Shown here: one piece after another, positions 1-5,283 of the stretch
Position numbering within the stretch: the stretch's first letter is position 1
Layout: each line of letters begins with the position of its first letter
Assembly (NCBI GenBank): GCA_003230795.1
Contig: QIGM01000438.1
Span: 1 to 6,941, forward strand
DNA from: a bacterium
GTDB taxonomy: Bacteria; Bdellovibrionota_C; UBA2361; SZUA-149
DNA: 6,941 bases
Reading direction: 5' to 3'
The notes under the pieces: generated by a model
The model's database searches: none
What the model was told of the DNA's origin: nothing
Seen by the model: the letters and a program-made list of their open reading frames with translations, nothing else
Program-made: the position numbers and the translations under genes

Positions 1-63
1 GATTGCAATGCGTTTGGCCTGGCGATAGTCTTATTAAGTTAAAATTCCAATGAGGATAATAGC

Positions 64-720
64 ATGCCACAAAAGCTAATCTACACCATTCTAACGCTCG
101 GTCTTTTTTTTCTGTGCCCTCTTTCCAGTCAAGCCGCAGATGGCATTGCAGACTCTGCTGAGTCGGTAAAGCCGCGTCAAGTAGGAGAGGTGGTTCCAAA
201 GGCAAGCGTCCGAAATCTTGATGGTAAGGATCAAGCTCTGGGGAAACTATTAAACGGCAAGCCCGCGGTAATAATTTTCTATCGAGGTGGTTGGTGTCCG
301 TATTGTAATTTACAGCTTGGTAAACTGCAAAAAGTAGAAAAGAATTTGAAAGCGTATGGATTTGACATCATTGCGATTAGCCCTGACAAGCCAGCAAATT
401 TAAAAGAGAGCGTCGCGCAACATTCCTTGAGCTACCAGCTTGTTTCAGACAGTAAAGTTGAGGCTGCGAAGGCTTTTGGCGTTGCATACCGAGTAGACGA
501 GGAGCTTGGCAAGGAGCTACTCGTAAACGGTGTAAATCTGGAAGAGGCTTCGGGTGAGAATCACGGTGCTCTAGTAGTCCCCTCAGCATTCCTCGTTGAC
601 GAGAAGGGCGTTATTCGATTCCAGTATTCAAACGTGGATTACAAGGTGCGTGTTGATGAAGATCAACTTCTAAGAGAGGCCAAAAAGGTAACCGCCAAAA
701 AGGTAACCGCCAAAAAGTAG
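64..720 (+). CDS. Exported peroxiredoxin-like (AhpC/TSA, thioredoxin-fold) protein
   Basis: Probable periplasmic thiol-dependent peroxidase or oxidoreductase of the AhpC/TSA superfamily. Residues 1-24 form a signal peptide: K4, a hydrophobic core at about 5-18, then SSQA and likely cleavage after A24 or A25. The thioredoxin fold follows. The strand and active-site segment FYRGGWCPYC spans residues 72-81, with a CXXC pair at C78 and C81. An AISPD segment follows (about 104-108), then the VPSAFLVDEKG strand and the DYKVR motif near the C-terminus. All of these are typical of the WCPYC-type peroxiredoxin-like family, whose members are often 170-220 residues long. The start is supported by GAGG at 52-55, eight bases before the ATG. 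A weak promoter-like pair (TTGCAA 3-8, TAGTCT 26-31, 17 bp apart) lies upstream. The C-terminus is a lysine-rich tail made by a tandem repeat. Substrate and reductant cannot be read from sequence. Confidence 0.88.
   Translation: MPQKLIYTILTLGLFFLCPLSSQAADGIADSAESVKPRQVGEVVPKASVRNLDGKDQALGKLLNGKPAVIIFYRGGWCPYCNLQLGKLQKVEKNLKAYGFDIIAISPDKPANLKESVAQHSLSYQLVSDSKVEAAKAFGVAYRVDEELGKELLVNGVNLEEASGENHGALVVPSAFLVDEKGVIRFQYSNVDYKVRVDEDQLLREAKKVTAKKVTAKK
679..717 (+). repeat. 15-bp tandem repeat encoding a Lys-rich tail
   Basis: Two perfect 15-bp copies (679-693 and 694-708) of a unit beginning GCCAAAAAGG are followed by nine bases of a third copy (709-717) and then the TAG stop. The unit is a multiple of three, so each copy adds five residues (KKVTA) to the C-terminus of the peroxiredoxin-like protein. 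Copy number can therefore change by slippage without breaking the frame. Confidence 0.85.
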
Positions 721-760
721 CTGGTCTATGGAGCAGCTCCGGCGCCATCTACAGAATGCG

Positions 761-1531
761 CTAGTTAAGCGTCGGTGTTAGGGTATTTCGAGAGATGAGA
801 AAATAGCGGCCGCATCGCGGGCAATTCACGGTCAGCTCTTCATCATTGCCGTAAAGTTCCTCGAGTTCTTCGTCGCTTATCGAGCGCAGAAAAGGAAGTA
901 GCTTATCGGGAGAGCAGTCGCATGAGAACTGAAACATACAGCTCTTAATATCTTTGCGCTTTTCGTTTTTTAGTTCGGCCAGTGTGTTGATGTCTAAGGC
1001 AGCAAACCATTCCGTATCATACTCTGGCATTGCTGCGATTGCGACGGCTGTGTCTGTATTCTGAGAGAGTGATATCCGAATCGGGAGTTGCTCACTTTGC
1101 AGATAGTAGTGTTCGACTATATCCGTGATTTTTGAGCTTTCGCACTGCACAGAACTTTTCGATGCTTCTCCTTGCGATCGACTTATCTGAGCATGGAGTG
1201 TGTTCACATCGGTATGACGAATGTTTTCCGAGAGCACATGCCCTACGATAAAATTGTTTTCTGCCGAGCCGGTTACGAAAAGAGAGTAAGGCGTCTCAGC
1301 GTGTAGGTGCAGTGTCCAGGCGTGTGTTTCGCCTGGAGGTCTCACGGTAAGATGGAACGCAAAGCAGACGATAAGTGTTTTTAAATTGTCATCGTGTTCT
1401 TTTTCCATGCTGCCGACATGCTGGCCCATGTGAACGTAGTAGTCGAGCAGGTACTGGCTCATGTCAAGCTGAAGCGAGAGAACTTCGCGGGCAGGGAGAT
1501 ACTCTGATTTTGTAACTAAGGAATTTTCCAT
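761..1531 (-). CDS. hslO: Redox-regulated chaperone Hsp33
   Basis: Cytoplasmic holdase chaperone that, in characterised homologues, is activated when oxidation releases zinc from four cysteines. The C-terminal zinc site is clear: C204-X-C206 and C237-X2-C240, with 31 positions from the second to the third cysteine, the same as in E. coli Hsp33 (C232/C234/C265/C268). The family segment EHYYLQSEQLP lies at 140-150. The N-terminal domain is divergent but alignable, for example WTLHLHAETPYSLFVTG at about 72-88. At 256 residues it is shorter than the E. coli protein (about 290). Much of the loss lies in the linker between the MP at 168-169 and C204, about 20 residues shorter than I recall for E. 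coli. Extra cysteines occur at 56, 130 and 198. No Shine-Dalgarno precedes the ATG at 1531, but the lipoprotein stop is 8 bases upstream, suggesting translational coupling. It is convergent with the peroxiredoxin-like gene. Confidence 0.9.
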   Translation of the reverse strand: MENSLVTKSEYLPAREVLSLQLDMSQYLLDYYVHMGQHVGSMEKEHDDNLKTLIVCFAFHLTVRPPGETHAWTLHLHAETPYSLFVTGSAENNFIVGHVLSENIRHTDVNTLHAQISRSQGEASKSSVQCESSKITDIVEHYYLQSEQLPIRISLSQNTDTAVAIAAMPEYDTEWFAALDINTLAELKNEKRKDIKSCMFQFSCDCSPDKLLPFLRSISDEELEELYGNDEELTVNCPRCGRYFLISRNTLTPTLN

Positions 1532-1539
1532 GCGAGAGA

Positions 1540-1707
1540 CTATATGGCTTCGTCTTCGCCGATTTCTTGTTTCTCGACAAGGGCTTTTCTCATTCCAGCC
1601 GATAGTTTTGAGAAGTCAGGCTCCTTCGACCCGCTGGCTGCAAGGTAAACAGAGCAGCCTCCGAGAAGGGGGATAAGGAGAGAGAGAAGCAAAGATCTGA
1701 GCATCAT
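1540..1707 (-). CDS. Small lipoprotein upstream of hslO
   Basis: I translated this 55-codon reverse ORF by hand. It begins MMLRSLLLSLLIPLLGGC, a signal sequence with R4, a leucine-rich core and a lipobox (L15-G-G-C18). S19 after the cysteine would favour the outer membrane by the usual +2 rule. The mature part has only about 38 residues, SVYLAASGSKEPDF followed by a charged stretch ending EIGEDEAI. The start resembles small proteobacterial lipoproteins with GCSV-(M/Y)-A-x-SG-KEPD after the lipobox, which usually continue with a G-x-(T/S)-R-x-E-V-E-x-x-LG region. Here GMRKALVEKQEIG may be a degenerate or shortened version of that part, so the gene could be truncated. Two adjacent ATGs (1707 and 1704) are possible starts; GAG at 1716-1718 is only a weak ribosome site. 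The stop lies 8 bases before hslO, so the two genes probably form one transcript. Confidence 0.62.
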   Translation of the reverse strand: MMLRSLLLSLLIPLLGGCSVYLAASGSKEPDFSKLSAGMRKALVEKQEIGEDEAI

Positions 1708-1795
1708 AGAATCACTCGTATTTGTTTAATCATTCCCAAGCCTTAGCAGAGCCTTATTTTCGCGAATCTTCTGAGAAATTCAGACACCAAATAGA

Positions 1796-1828
1796 TAGAG
1801 GCTTAATGTCAGCAAAAGTTAGCCTCTA
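1796..1828. promoter_or_regulatory. 8-bp inverted repeat in the divergent intergenic region
   Basis: TAGAGGCT (1796-1803) and AGCCTCTA (1821-1828) are perfect inverted copies around a 17-base spacer. There is no T-run after either arm, so this is not a typical terminator. It lies in the 158-bp region between the divergent lipoprotein-hslO unit and the methyltransferase gene, just upstream of a TACAAT element, so an operator is possible. A smaller palindrome, TCTGA-GAAAT-TCAGA, lies at 1770-1784. No regulator can be named. Confidence 0.35.
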
Positions 1829-1839
1829 GGGAATAAGAT

Positions 1840-1845
1840 TACAAT
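1840..1845 (+). promoter_or_regulatory. Candidate -10 box for the methyltransferase gene
   Basis: TACAAT differs from the sigma-70 consensus at one base and lies 20 bases before the proposed TTG start, implying a very short leader that would still contain the AAGGG ribosome site (1857-1861). No good -35 is present; the best is TTAGCC at 1819-1824, with a short 15-base spacing, and it overlaps the right arm of the inverted repeat. I found no convincing promoter for the divergent reverse genes. Confidence 0.25.
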
Positions 1846-1865
1846 AACTTCAAACTAAGGGACTG

Positions 1866-2705
1866 TTGAAAAACGCACTACGACATTTGGAACAAGCAGT
1901 GCTGCTGGATCAAGGGGATGCGAAGATAGTTCTCAACTGTGCCGATGTGTACGCTGCTGCTGGTCGCCAGGATAAAGCTGCATTGCTCTGCGGGAATTTT
2001 CTTGAGCGCCACGGGGAAGAGCCTAGTGTTAGAGAGTATCTGCAAAACTTGAATTCAGCTCCCTCTGCTGATGTGATGCACAGTGATATAGCTGAAGCTC
2101 TCGTGCCGAGCTTCGTTGAGCAGAGGTTAGACTCGGCGGCTTCAATCATAAACTATGCAATAGAGCGATTTGCATACACGAAGTATTTAGAGATTGGCTG
2201 TCTAGATAACGCGACCTTCGACCAAATTCGAGCGCCGTATAAAGTAGGAGTCGACCCTGTTTCCGGTGGGACTCATCGCATGACGAGTGACACCTTTTTT
2301 GAGATTTCTGATGATACCTTCGATGTTATTTTTATCGATGGGCTACATTATGCAGAGCAGGTGTATAAGGACGTGAGAAACGCCCTCTGCTGCTTACGGA
2401 AAAACGGCCTGATTGTTCTCCATGACTGTCGTCCAAGTGAAGAGATTCACCAACTTCGGCAAGCCAAGACTTATGTCTGGAATGGGGATGTGTGGAAAGC
2501 GTTTATGTTATTTAGACAAGAGAGCACGCTTGATGCGATTACAGCAGACTTCGATCACGGCGTCGGGCTCATTCGCATGCGTCCAAATTCTGCACCGCTT
2601 TCTCTTGAAAAGTCCTATCTAGAACTCCAGTGGCATGACTACGAGATGCATCGTGAGGAATGGCTTCGTCTGTCTACGGAAGAGGATATCAAGCACTGGT
2701 TGTAG
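1866..2705 (+). CDS. TPR-containing class I SAM-dependent methyltransferase
   Basis: Residues 20-53 read as a TPR-like helix pair (a VLNCADVYAAAGR helix, then DKAALLCGNFLE). Residues 3-18 look like the second helix of a preceding repeat that has lost its first helix. The methyltransferase domain covers about 85-240. Motif I is YLEIGC at 107-112, with D130 in VGVDP as the probable ribose-binding acid. FIDGLHYAEQVYKDV lies at 156-170 and LIVLHDCRP at 182-190. This FIDGLH/HDC pattern is typical of the Methyltransf_24-like families often tied to surface glycans or small-molecule modification, but the acceptor is unknown. The start is a TTG with AAGGG four bases upstream; the frame is closed by TAA at 1845-1847, so no longer N-terminus exists. 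M71 would be an alternative that drops the TPR part. The next stable gene starts 104 bp downstream on the same strand. Confidence 0.82.
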   Translation: MKNALRHLEQAVLLDQGDAKIVLNCADVYAAAGRQDKAALLCGNFLERHGEEPSVREYLQNLNSAPSADVMHSDIAEALVPSFVEQRLDSAASIINYAIERFAYTKYLEIGCLDNATFDQIRAPYKVGVDPVSGGTHRMTSDTFFEISDDTFDVIFIDGLHYAEQVYKDVRNALCCLRKNGLIVLHDCRPSEEIHQLRQAKTYVWNGDVWKAFMLFRQESTLDAITADFDHGVGLIRMRPNSAPLSLEKSYLELQWHDYEMHREEWLRLSTEEDIKHWL

Positions 2706-2713
2706 CTCCTGCC

Positions 2714-2806
2714 ATGGGCGTTACGGCAGCCCAGGCTGCAACGTTGTATTTCGATGAATATCGTGCGACATTCTTTGGGAACATTGCTCAACTAGATTCG
2801 GACTAG
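2714..2806 (+). CDS. Doubtful 30-residue ORF in frame with the next gene
   Basis: ATG at 2714, 8 bases after the methyltransferase stop, opens a 30-codon frame (MGVTAAQAATLYFDEYRA, and so on) ending in TAG at 2804-2806. No Shine-Dalgarno precedes it. The frame is also open upstream to an ATG at 2660 inside the methyltransferase gene, giving 48 codons. After the TAG there is one GAA codon, then the ATG of the 284-residue gene in the same frame. It could be a leader peptide coupled to that gene, the original N-terminus of that gene cut off by a nonsense mutation, or chance. Small hairpins (for example GCAGC/GCTGC, 2726-2730 with 2735-2739) overlap it. Confidence 0.25.
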   Translation: MGVTAAQAATLYFDEYRATFFGNIAQLDSD

Positions 2807-2809
2807 GAA

Positions 2810-3664
2810 ATGAACGCCTCCCCGCTTTTCATTCTTCCTTTGGAAAACATTGTCGACGACGGTGAAAAACCCCGTAACGCACTGATTCGCCCAGTCCGTA
2901 ACCTACAGACTCGTCGGCGCTCCACGCTCTTGTTGCTACTGTCACGGGCTGTTGTGAGCGACATTAGTAAGGCTGGCTGGCCAAAGCTAGGCTTGTCGCA
3001 GGCGCAACTCGAACAAACGATTTTTTACAATTTGCCGCCAGGAGCTCAAGAGCTCTATCGCTTACTCGCCTGCTCAACTGGGGGTGACACAGCGCCGCCT
3101 ATGGTGATTCAAATTGTCGAAAGAATTCGAGAGCAGGGTTGGGATGATTTGCCGACGAAGGCGTTTCGAGGATTGCCCGTTCAGCAAAGACTAGCTGTGC
3201 TTAACTCGAACGGCTTTAACTTAACCGGTGATGATTTTCTCGGCATAGAAAATGGTCTTCGGCTACTTTCTATGCTGCAACGTGCGTTTTTCCGTGAGCG
3301 TGCGAGTGAACGCCTTGAAGCGGCGTTTGCGGTTCTGGGGCTCTATGCTGCTCAGCAGGCAAGCTTTCATTGGCAACGAAATAATACAGTTCTCGCTAAG
3401 CAAGTTCGTCGTCAGCTAAGTCCGAGAACCCAGCTTTGGTTTGATCATTGGGACTCTTTTAGCAGTGACGCTCCATTTCCTCGTTTATTCCTATTCTTAC
3501 GGGACAAATCCTGGCATACATGGGCACGCTATCCTGGTTTTCTTACTTGCGGGCAGCGTGCGGAAATAGCAGCTAGGGCTGGGTTTCAAGATCTGACCCA
3601 GAACGGCGCTGCGGCCCTAGTGGATGCCTCGGTTCACTATTTACAAGGGCTGTCGCGTAGGTAG
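2810..3664 (+). CDS. Hypothetical protein, 284 residues, family not recognised
   Basis: I do not recognise this protein. It has no signal peptide or convincing membrane span; the leucine run at 40-44 is too short and is flanked by arginines (R35-R37, R46). It looks soluble and mostly helical, with many Leu, Ala, Gln and Arg. Recognisable local features are a hydrophobic N-terminal strand (LFILPLENI, 6-14), a basic patch at about 30-37, a GFNLTGDDF segment at 135-143, a helix-rich region at about 145-205, and an aromatic-rich stretch with W210, W214, W235 and W238. The C-terminal part (about 248-282) is again amphipathic helix. The ATG at 2810 has AGGA only one base upstream, too close for a normal ribosome site, so it may depend on coupling with the short upstream frame or start elsewhere. 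It sits between a methyltransferase and a desaturase on the same strand, which does not define its role. Confidence 0.65.
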   Translation: MNASPLFILPLENIVDDGEKPRNALIRPVRNLQTRRRSTLLLLLSRAVVSDISKAGWPKLGLSQAQLEQTIFYNLPPGAQELYRLLACSTGGDTAPPMVIQIVERIREQGWDDLPTKAFRGLPVQQRLAVLNSNGFNLTGDDFLGIENGLRLLSMLQRAFFRERASERLEAAFAVLGLYAAQQASFHWQRNNTVLAKQVRRQLSPRTQLWFDHWDSFSSDAPFPRLFLFLRDKSWHTWARYPGFLTCGQRAEIAARAGFQDLTQNGAAALVDASVHYLQGLSRR

Positions 3665-3690
3665 TCTCTTTTTGTCGCGCCCGTTTTTGG

Positions 3691-3719
3691 TTGTCTTAGG
3701 CGGGCCGGGATACTACGAT
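3691..3719 (+). promoter_or_regulatory. Weak candidate promoter upstream of the desaturase
   Basis: TTGTCT (3691-3696) and TACGAT (3714-3719) are separated by 17 bp in the 146-bp gap before the desaturase. Each hexamer has two mismatches to the sigma-70 consensus, so this is only suggestive. A TTGAAC at 3728-3733 has no good partner. The gap otherwise contains two T-runs and a 5-bp GCCCG/CGGGC pair (3679-3683, 3701-3705), but nothing that forms a clear terminator. Confidence 0.2.
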
Positions 3720-3810
3720 TCTAGTGCTTGAACCTAAGCATAGGGCTTCCCGTAGAGTGTTTAGAGCTAAGTAGATACTGCACATCTGGACACTGTTCAT
3801 CACAATTGCG

Positions 3811-4935
3811 ATGCAAACCGACACTGAGCTTCCAAATACTTCCCCAGACCTGAAGAGCTTTAGCTCAGAGATTGAACAGCTGCGTGAAGTTGCCCAGGCG
3901 AGTCTGGTGCATGAGGATTTTCTGCACCTCAAGCGTTTCGAACGAATTGGCAGGTTCTTGTCGCTGCTCGGATACGGGACCGCCTGGATCTTCCCGAACC
4001 CACTTTCGATTCTTTGTATCAGTCAGGGAATAATCACTCGTTGGTTGCTGATGCATCATATCGGACACGGAGGTTACGATAAGGTTCCGGGAGTTCCGGA
4101 CCGTTACAAGAGTAAATTCTTTGCCATGGGTTGGCGTCGCTACATCGATTGGTTTGATTGGATTGATCCTGAAGCGTGGAATTGCGAGCATAATATTCTG
4201 CACCACTACCATACGGGCGAGCATGGAGACCCTGACCTGGTCGAAGACCATGCAGAGTTTTTGCGCCAAATTAAACTCCCCAAGCCGCTTAAGTACCTTG
4301 CGCTATTCTTATTCGGAATCTCTTGGAAGTTTATCTATTATGCTCCGAACACACTGAGTGCTTTGCATTCCTATAAGCAACGCACTGCGTCAAAAGGCCA
4401 TACGTATCACATTACGTTTAAGAATTTCCTTGATTTACGAAAACCACTTTCGAGAAGGCTGTGGTTCTACTGTTATCTTCCCTACGGACTTCTTCACTTT
4501 GTTTTAATTCCTTTACTCTTCCTCCCCTTGGGAACAAACGCAGTATTGTTTTTTCTTATTAACCGAGTGCTCGCAGAAGCCTTTACAAATTTCCATACCT
4601 ATATGATCATCGCTCCTAACCACTCGGGAGATGACCTGTATCGTTTTGAAGAGCATTTTAAGGGAAAGCGAGAGTTCTACCTTAACCAAGTTCTAGGAAC
4701 GGTGAACTACCACACCGGTAGCGACAGCATCGATTACCCGCAGATGTGGTTGAACTATCAAATCGAACATCATCTCTTCCCAGATCTACCAATGACGACT
4801 TACCAACGGATACAGCCAAAGGTAAAAGATATCTGTCAGCGGCATGGTATTCCCTATATTCAGGAAAGCATTTTTCTTCGATTTAAGAAGTTCGTCGATA
4901 TCTGCGTTGGCGACACTTCGATGTTGCGGCGCTAA
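3811..4935 (+). CDS. Membrane fatty acid desaturase with three His boxes
   Basis: Inner-membrane di-iron desaturase that would introduce a double bond into an acyl chain using O2 and an electron donor. The three histidine boxes are intact: HHIGH at 82-86 (HX3H), HNILHH at 127-132 (HX3HH) and QIEHH at 317-321 (QX2HH). Hydrophobic spans lie at about 48-72, 158-178, 218-240 and 243-260, in the usual positions relative to the boxes. Length (374) is normal for a stand-alone desaturase. Gln opening the third box and the QIEHHLFPDLP context are seen in front-end (delta-5/6 type) enzymes and in some mycobacterial and proteobacterial acyl desaturases, so regiospecificity cannot be assigned. There is no fused cytochrome b5 domain (no HPGG), and no ferredoxin or reductase gene is nearby. 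The ATG has no evident Shine-Dalgarno; an in-frame TAG at 3772-3774 limits any extension. A probable terminator follows. Confidence 0.92.
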   Translation: MQTDTELPNTSPDLKSFSSEIEQLREVAQASLVHEDFLHLKRFERIGRFLSLLGYGTAWIFPNPLSILCISQGIITRWLLMHHIGHGGYDKVPGVPDRYKSKFFAMGWRRYIDWFDWIDPEAWNCEHNILHHYHTGEHGDPDLVEDHAEFLRQIKLPKPLKYLALFLFGISWKFIYYAPNTLSALHSYKQRTASKGHTYHITFKNFLDLRKPLSRRLWFYCYLPYGLLHFVLIPLLFLPLGTNAVLFFLINRVLAEAFTNFHTYMIIAPNHSGDDLYRFEEHFKGKREFYLNQVLGTVNYHTGSDSIDYPQMWLNYQIEHHLFPDLPMTTYQRIQPKVKDICQRHGIPYIQESIFLRFKKFVDICVGDTSMLRR

Positions 4936-4956
4936 GCGGCCTATTTCTCGTTCGAT

Positions 4957-5274
4957 TTAGCGGTTAAATGATAATCGGCTCACGATTAGTCGTTTTTCAC
5001 TATTCGCATCAAATAATCCTAAGTTTATTTCTTTACATACTTGATTAGCCCCTTTTGCCCCCATAGCATCGAATGTGATTGCCTGATGGCGAAGTTTGTC
5101 GCCTCGCTGATCTGGTATTTTGGGCATCGTATTTTGAGTTTGCGCAGGAACTACACCTCTATTGCACCCAAGGTGATTCGCCACAACTTGAGCGTAGCGA
5201 GTTTGCTCATCCGACTCTTGCTGTCCGCTCATCTCTAACAATCCAGCAAAGGGCTCGTAGTAACGCGCGAGCAC
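4957..5274 (-). pseudogene. Doubtful 105-codon ORF, possible transposase remnant
   Basis: GTG at 5274 opens 105 codons ending in TAA. It is in the same frame as the upstream helical-repeat gene, so that gene would run straight into it if its TAG were read through. One stretch, NTMPKIP then about 14 residues then DAMG (residues about 49-73), follows the spacing of the NEITAIP...TIDAMG region around the second catalytic Asp of ISAs1-family transposases. The conserved CQ after DAMG and the later DYxLALKxNQ block are absent, so at best this is a decayed fragment. Codon choice looks coding-like by eye. Against a live gene: no spaced ribosome site, a stem-loop over the start and the desaturase terminator over the end. 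It may also be a lost C-terminal extension of the repeat protein, or chance. Confidence 0.25.
4966..4997 (+). terminator. Probable Rho-independent terminator after the desaturase
   Basis: TAATCG (4972-4977) pairs with CGATTA (4983-4988) around a five-base loop. With one bulged G (4989) the stem continues through GA/TC, a T-G wobble and AAA/TTT, and it ends in a run of five T (4993-4997). It lies about 30 bp past the desaturase TAA. It overlaps the 3' end of the doubtful reverse ORF 4957-5274; read on the reverse strand the hairpin lacks a good T-run. Confidence 0.55.
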
Positions 5275-5279
5275 CCCTT
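5249..5279 (-). terminator. Stem-loop just after the helical-repeat gene
   Basis: On the reverse strand, AAGGG (5279-5275) and CTCG (5271-5268) pair with CGAG (5257-5254) and CCCTT (5253-5249), giving nine pairs with a three-base bulge. The next bases offer only a single T before GC, so if this terminates transcription it is a weak site. Its position five bases past the TAG at 5284-5286 is right for a terminator. Confidence 0.25.
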
Positions 5280-5283
5280 GGCT

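Larger units (their letters stand above)
4936..5283. other. 348-bp region between convergent genes, no confident gene
   Basis: This gap separates the desaturase and the reverse helical-repeat gene. It contains the terminator at 4966-4997, a stem-loop at 5249-5279 and overlapping open frames on both strands. The forward frames (5041-5238 and 5079-5366) show no recognisable protein, and the second runs through the end of the helical-repeat gene. The reverse frame 4957-5274 is the only one that reads somewhat like protein. I see no RNA gene, repeat array or attachment site. Confidence 0.5.

Noticed and set aside
64..120. Possible lipobox (LFFLC, C18) in the peroxiredoxin-like signal peptide
   Set aside because: The residue before Cys is Leu, not Gly, Ala or Ser, and a normal signal peptidase I site (SSQA-A) follows.
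721..760. GGAG/CTCC hairpin (730-740) and GGCGCC between the convergent genes as a terminator
   Set aside because: Only four pairs and no T-run on either strand.
3665..3710. T-runs and GCCCG/CGGGC pair after the hypothetical gene as a terminator
   Set aside because: One T-run precedes the stem and the other is in its loop; no T-run follows the 3' arm.
3865..4269. 134-codon reverse ORF within the desaturase
   Set aside because: It lies wholly antisense to a gene with three intact His boxes, and its translation shows no recognisable features.
5079..5238. DAMG segment as the start of PlsX (VDAMGGD motif)
   Set aside because: PlsX has this at its N-terminus followed by GGD and a long domain; here it is near the end of a short ORF and lacks the following residues.
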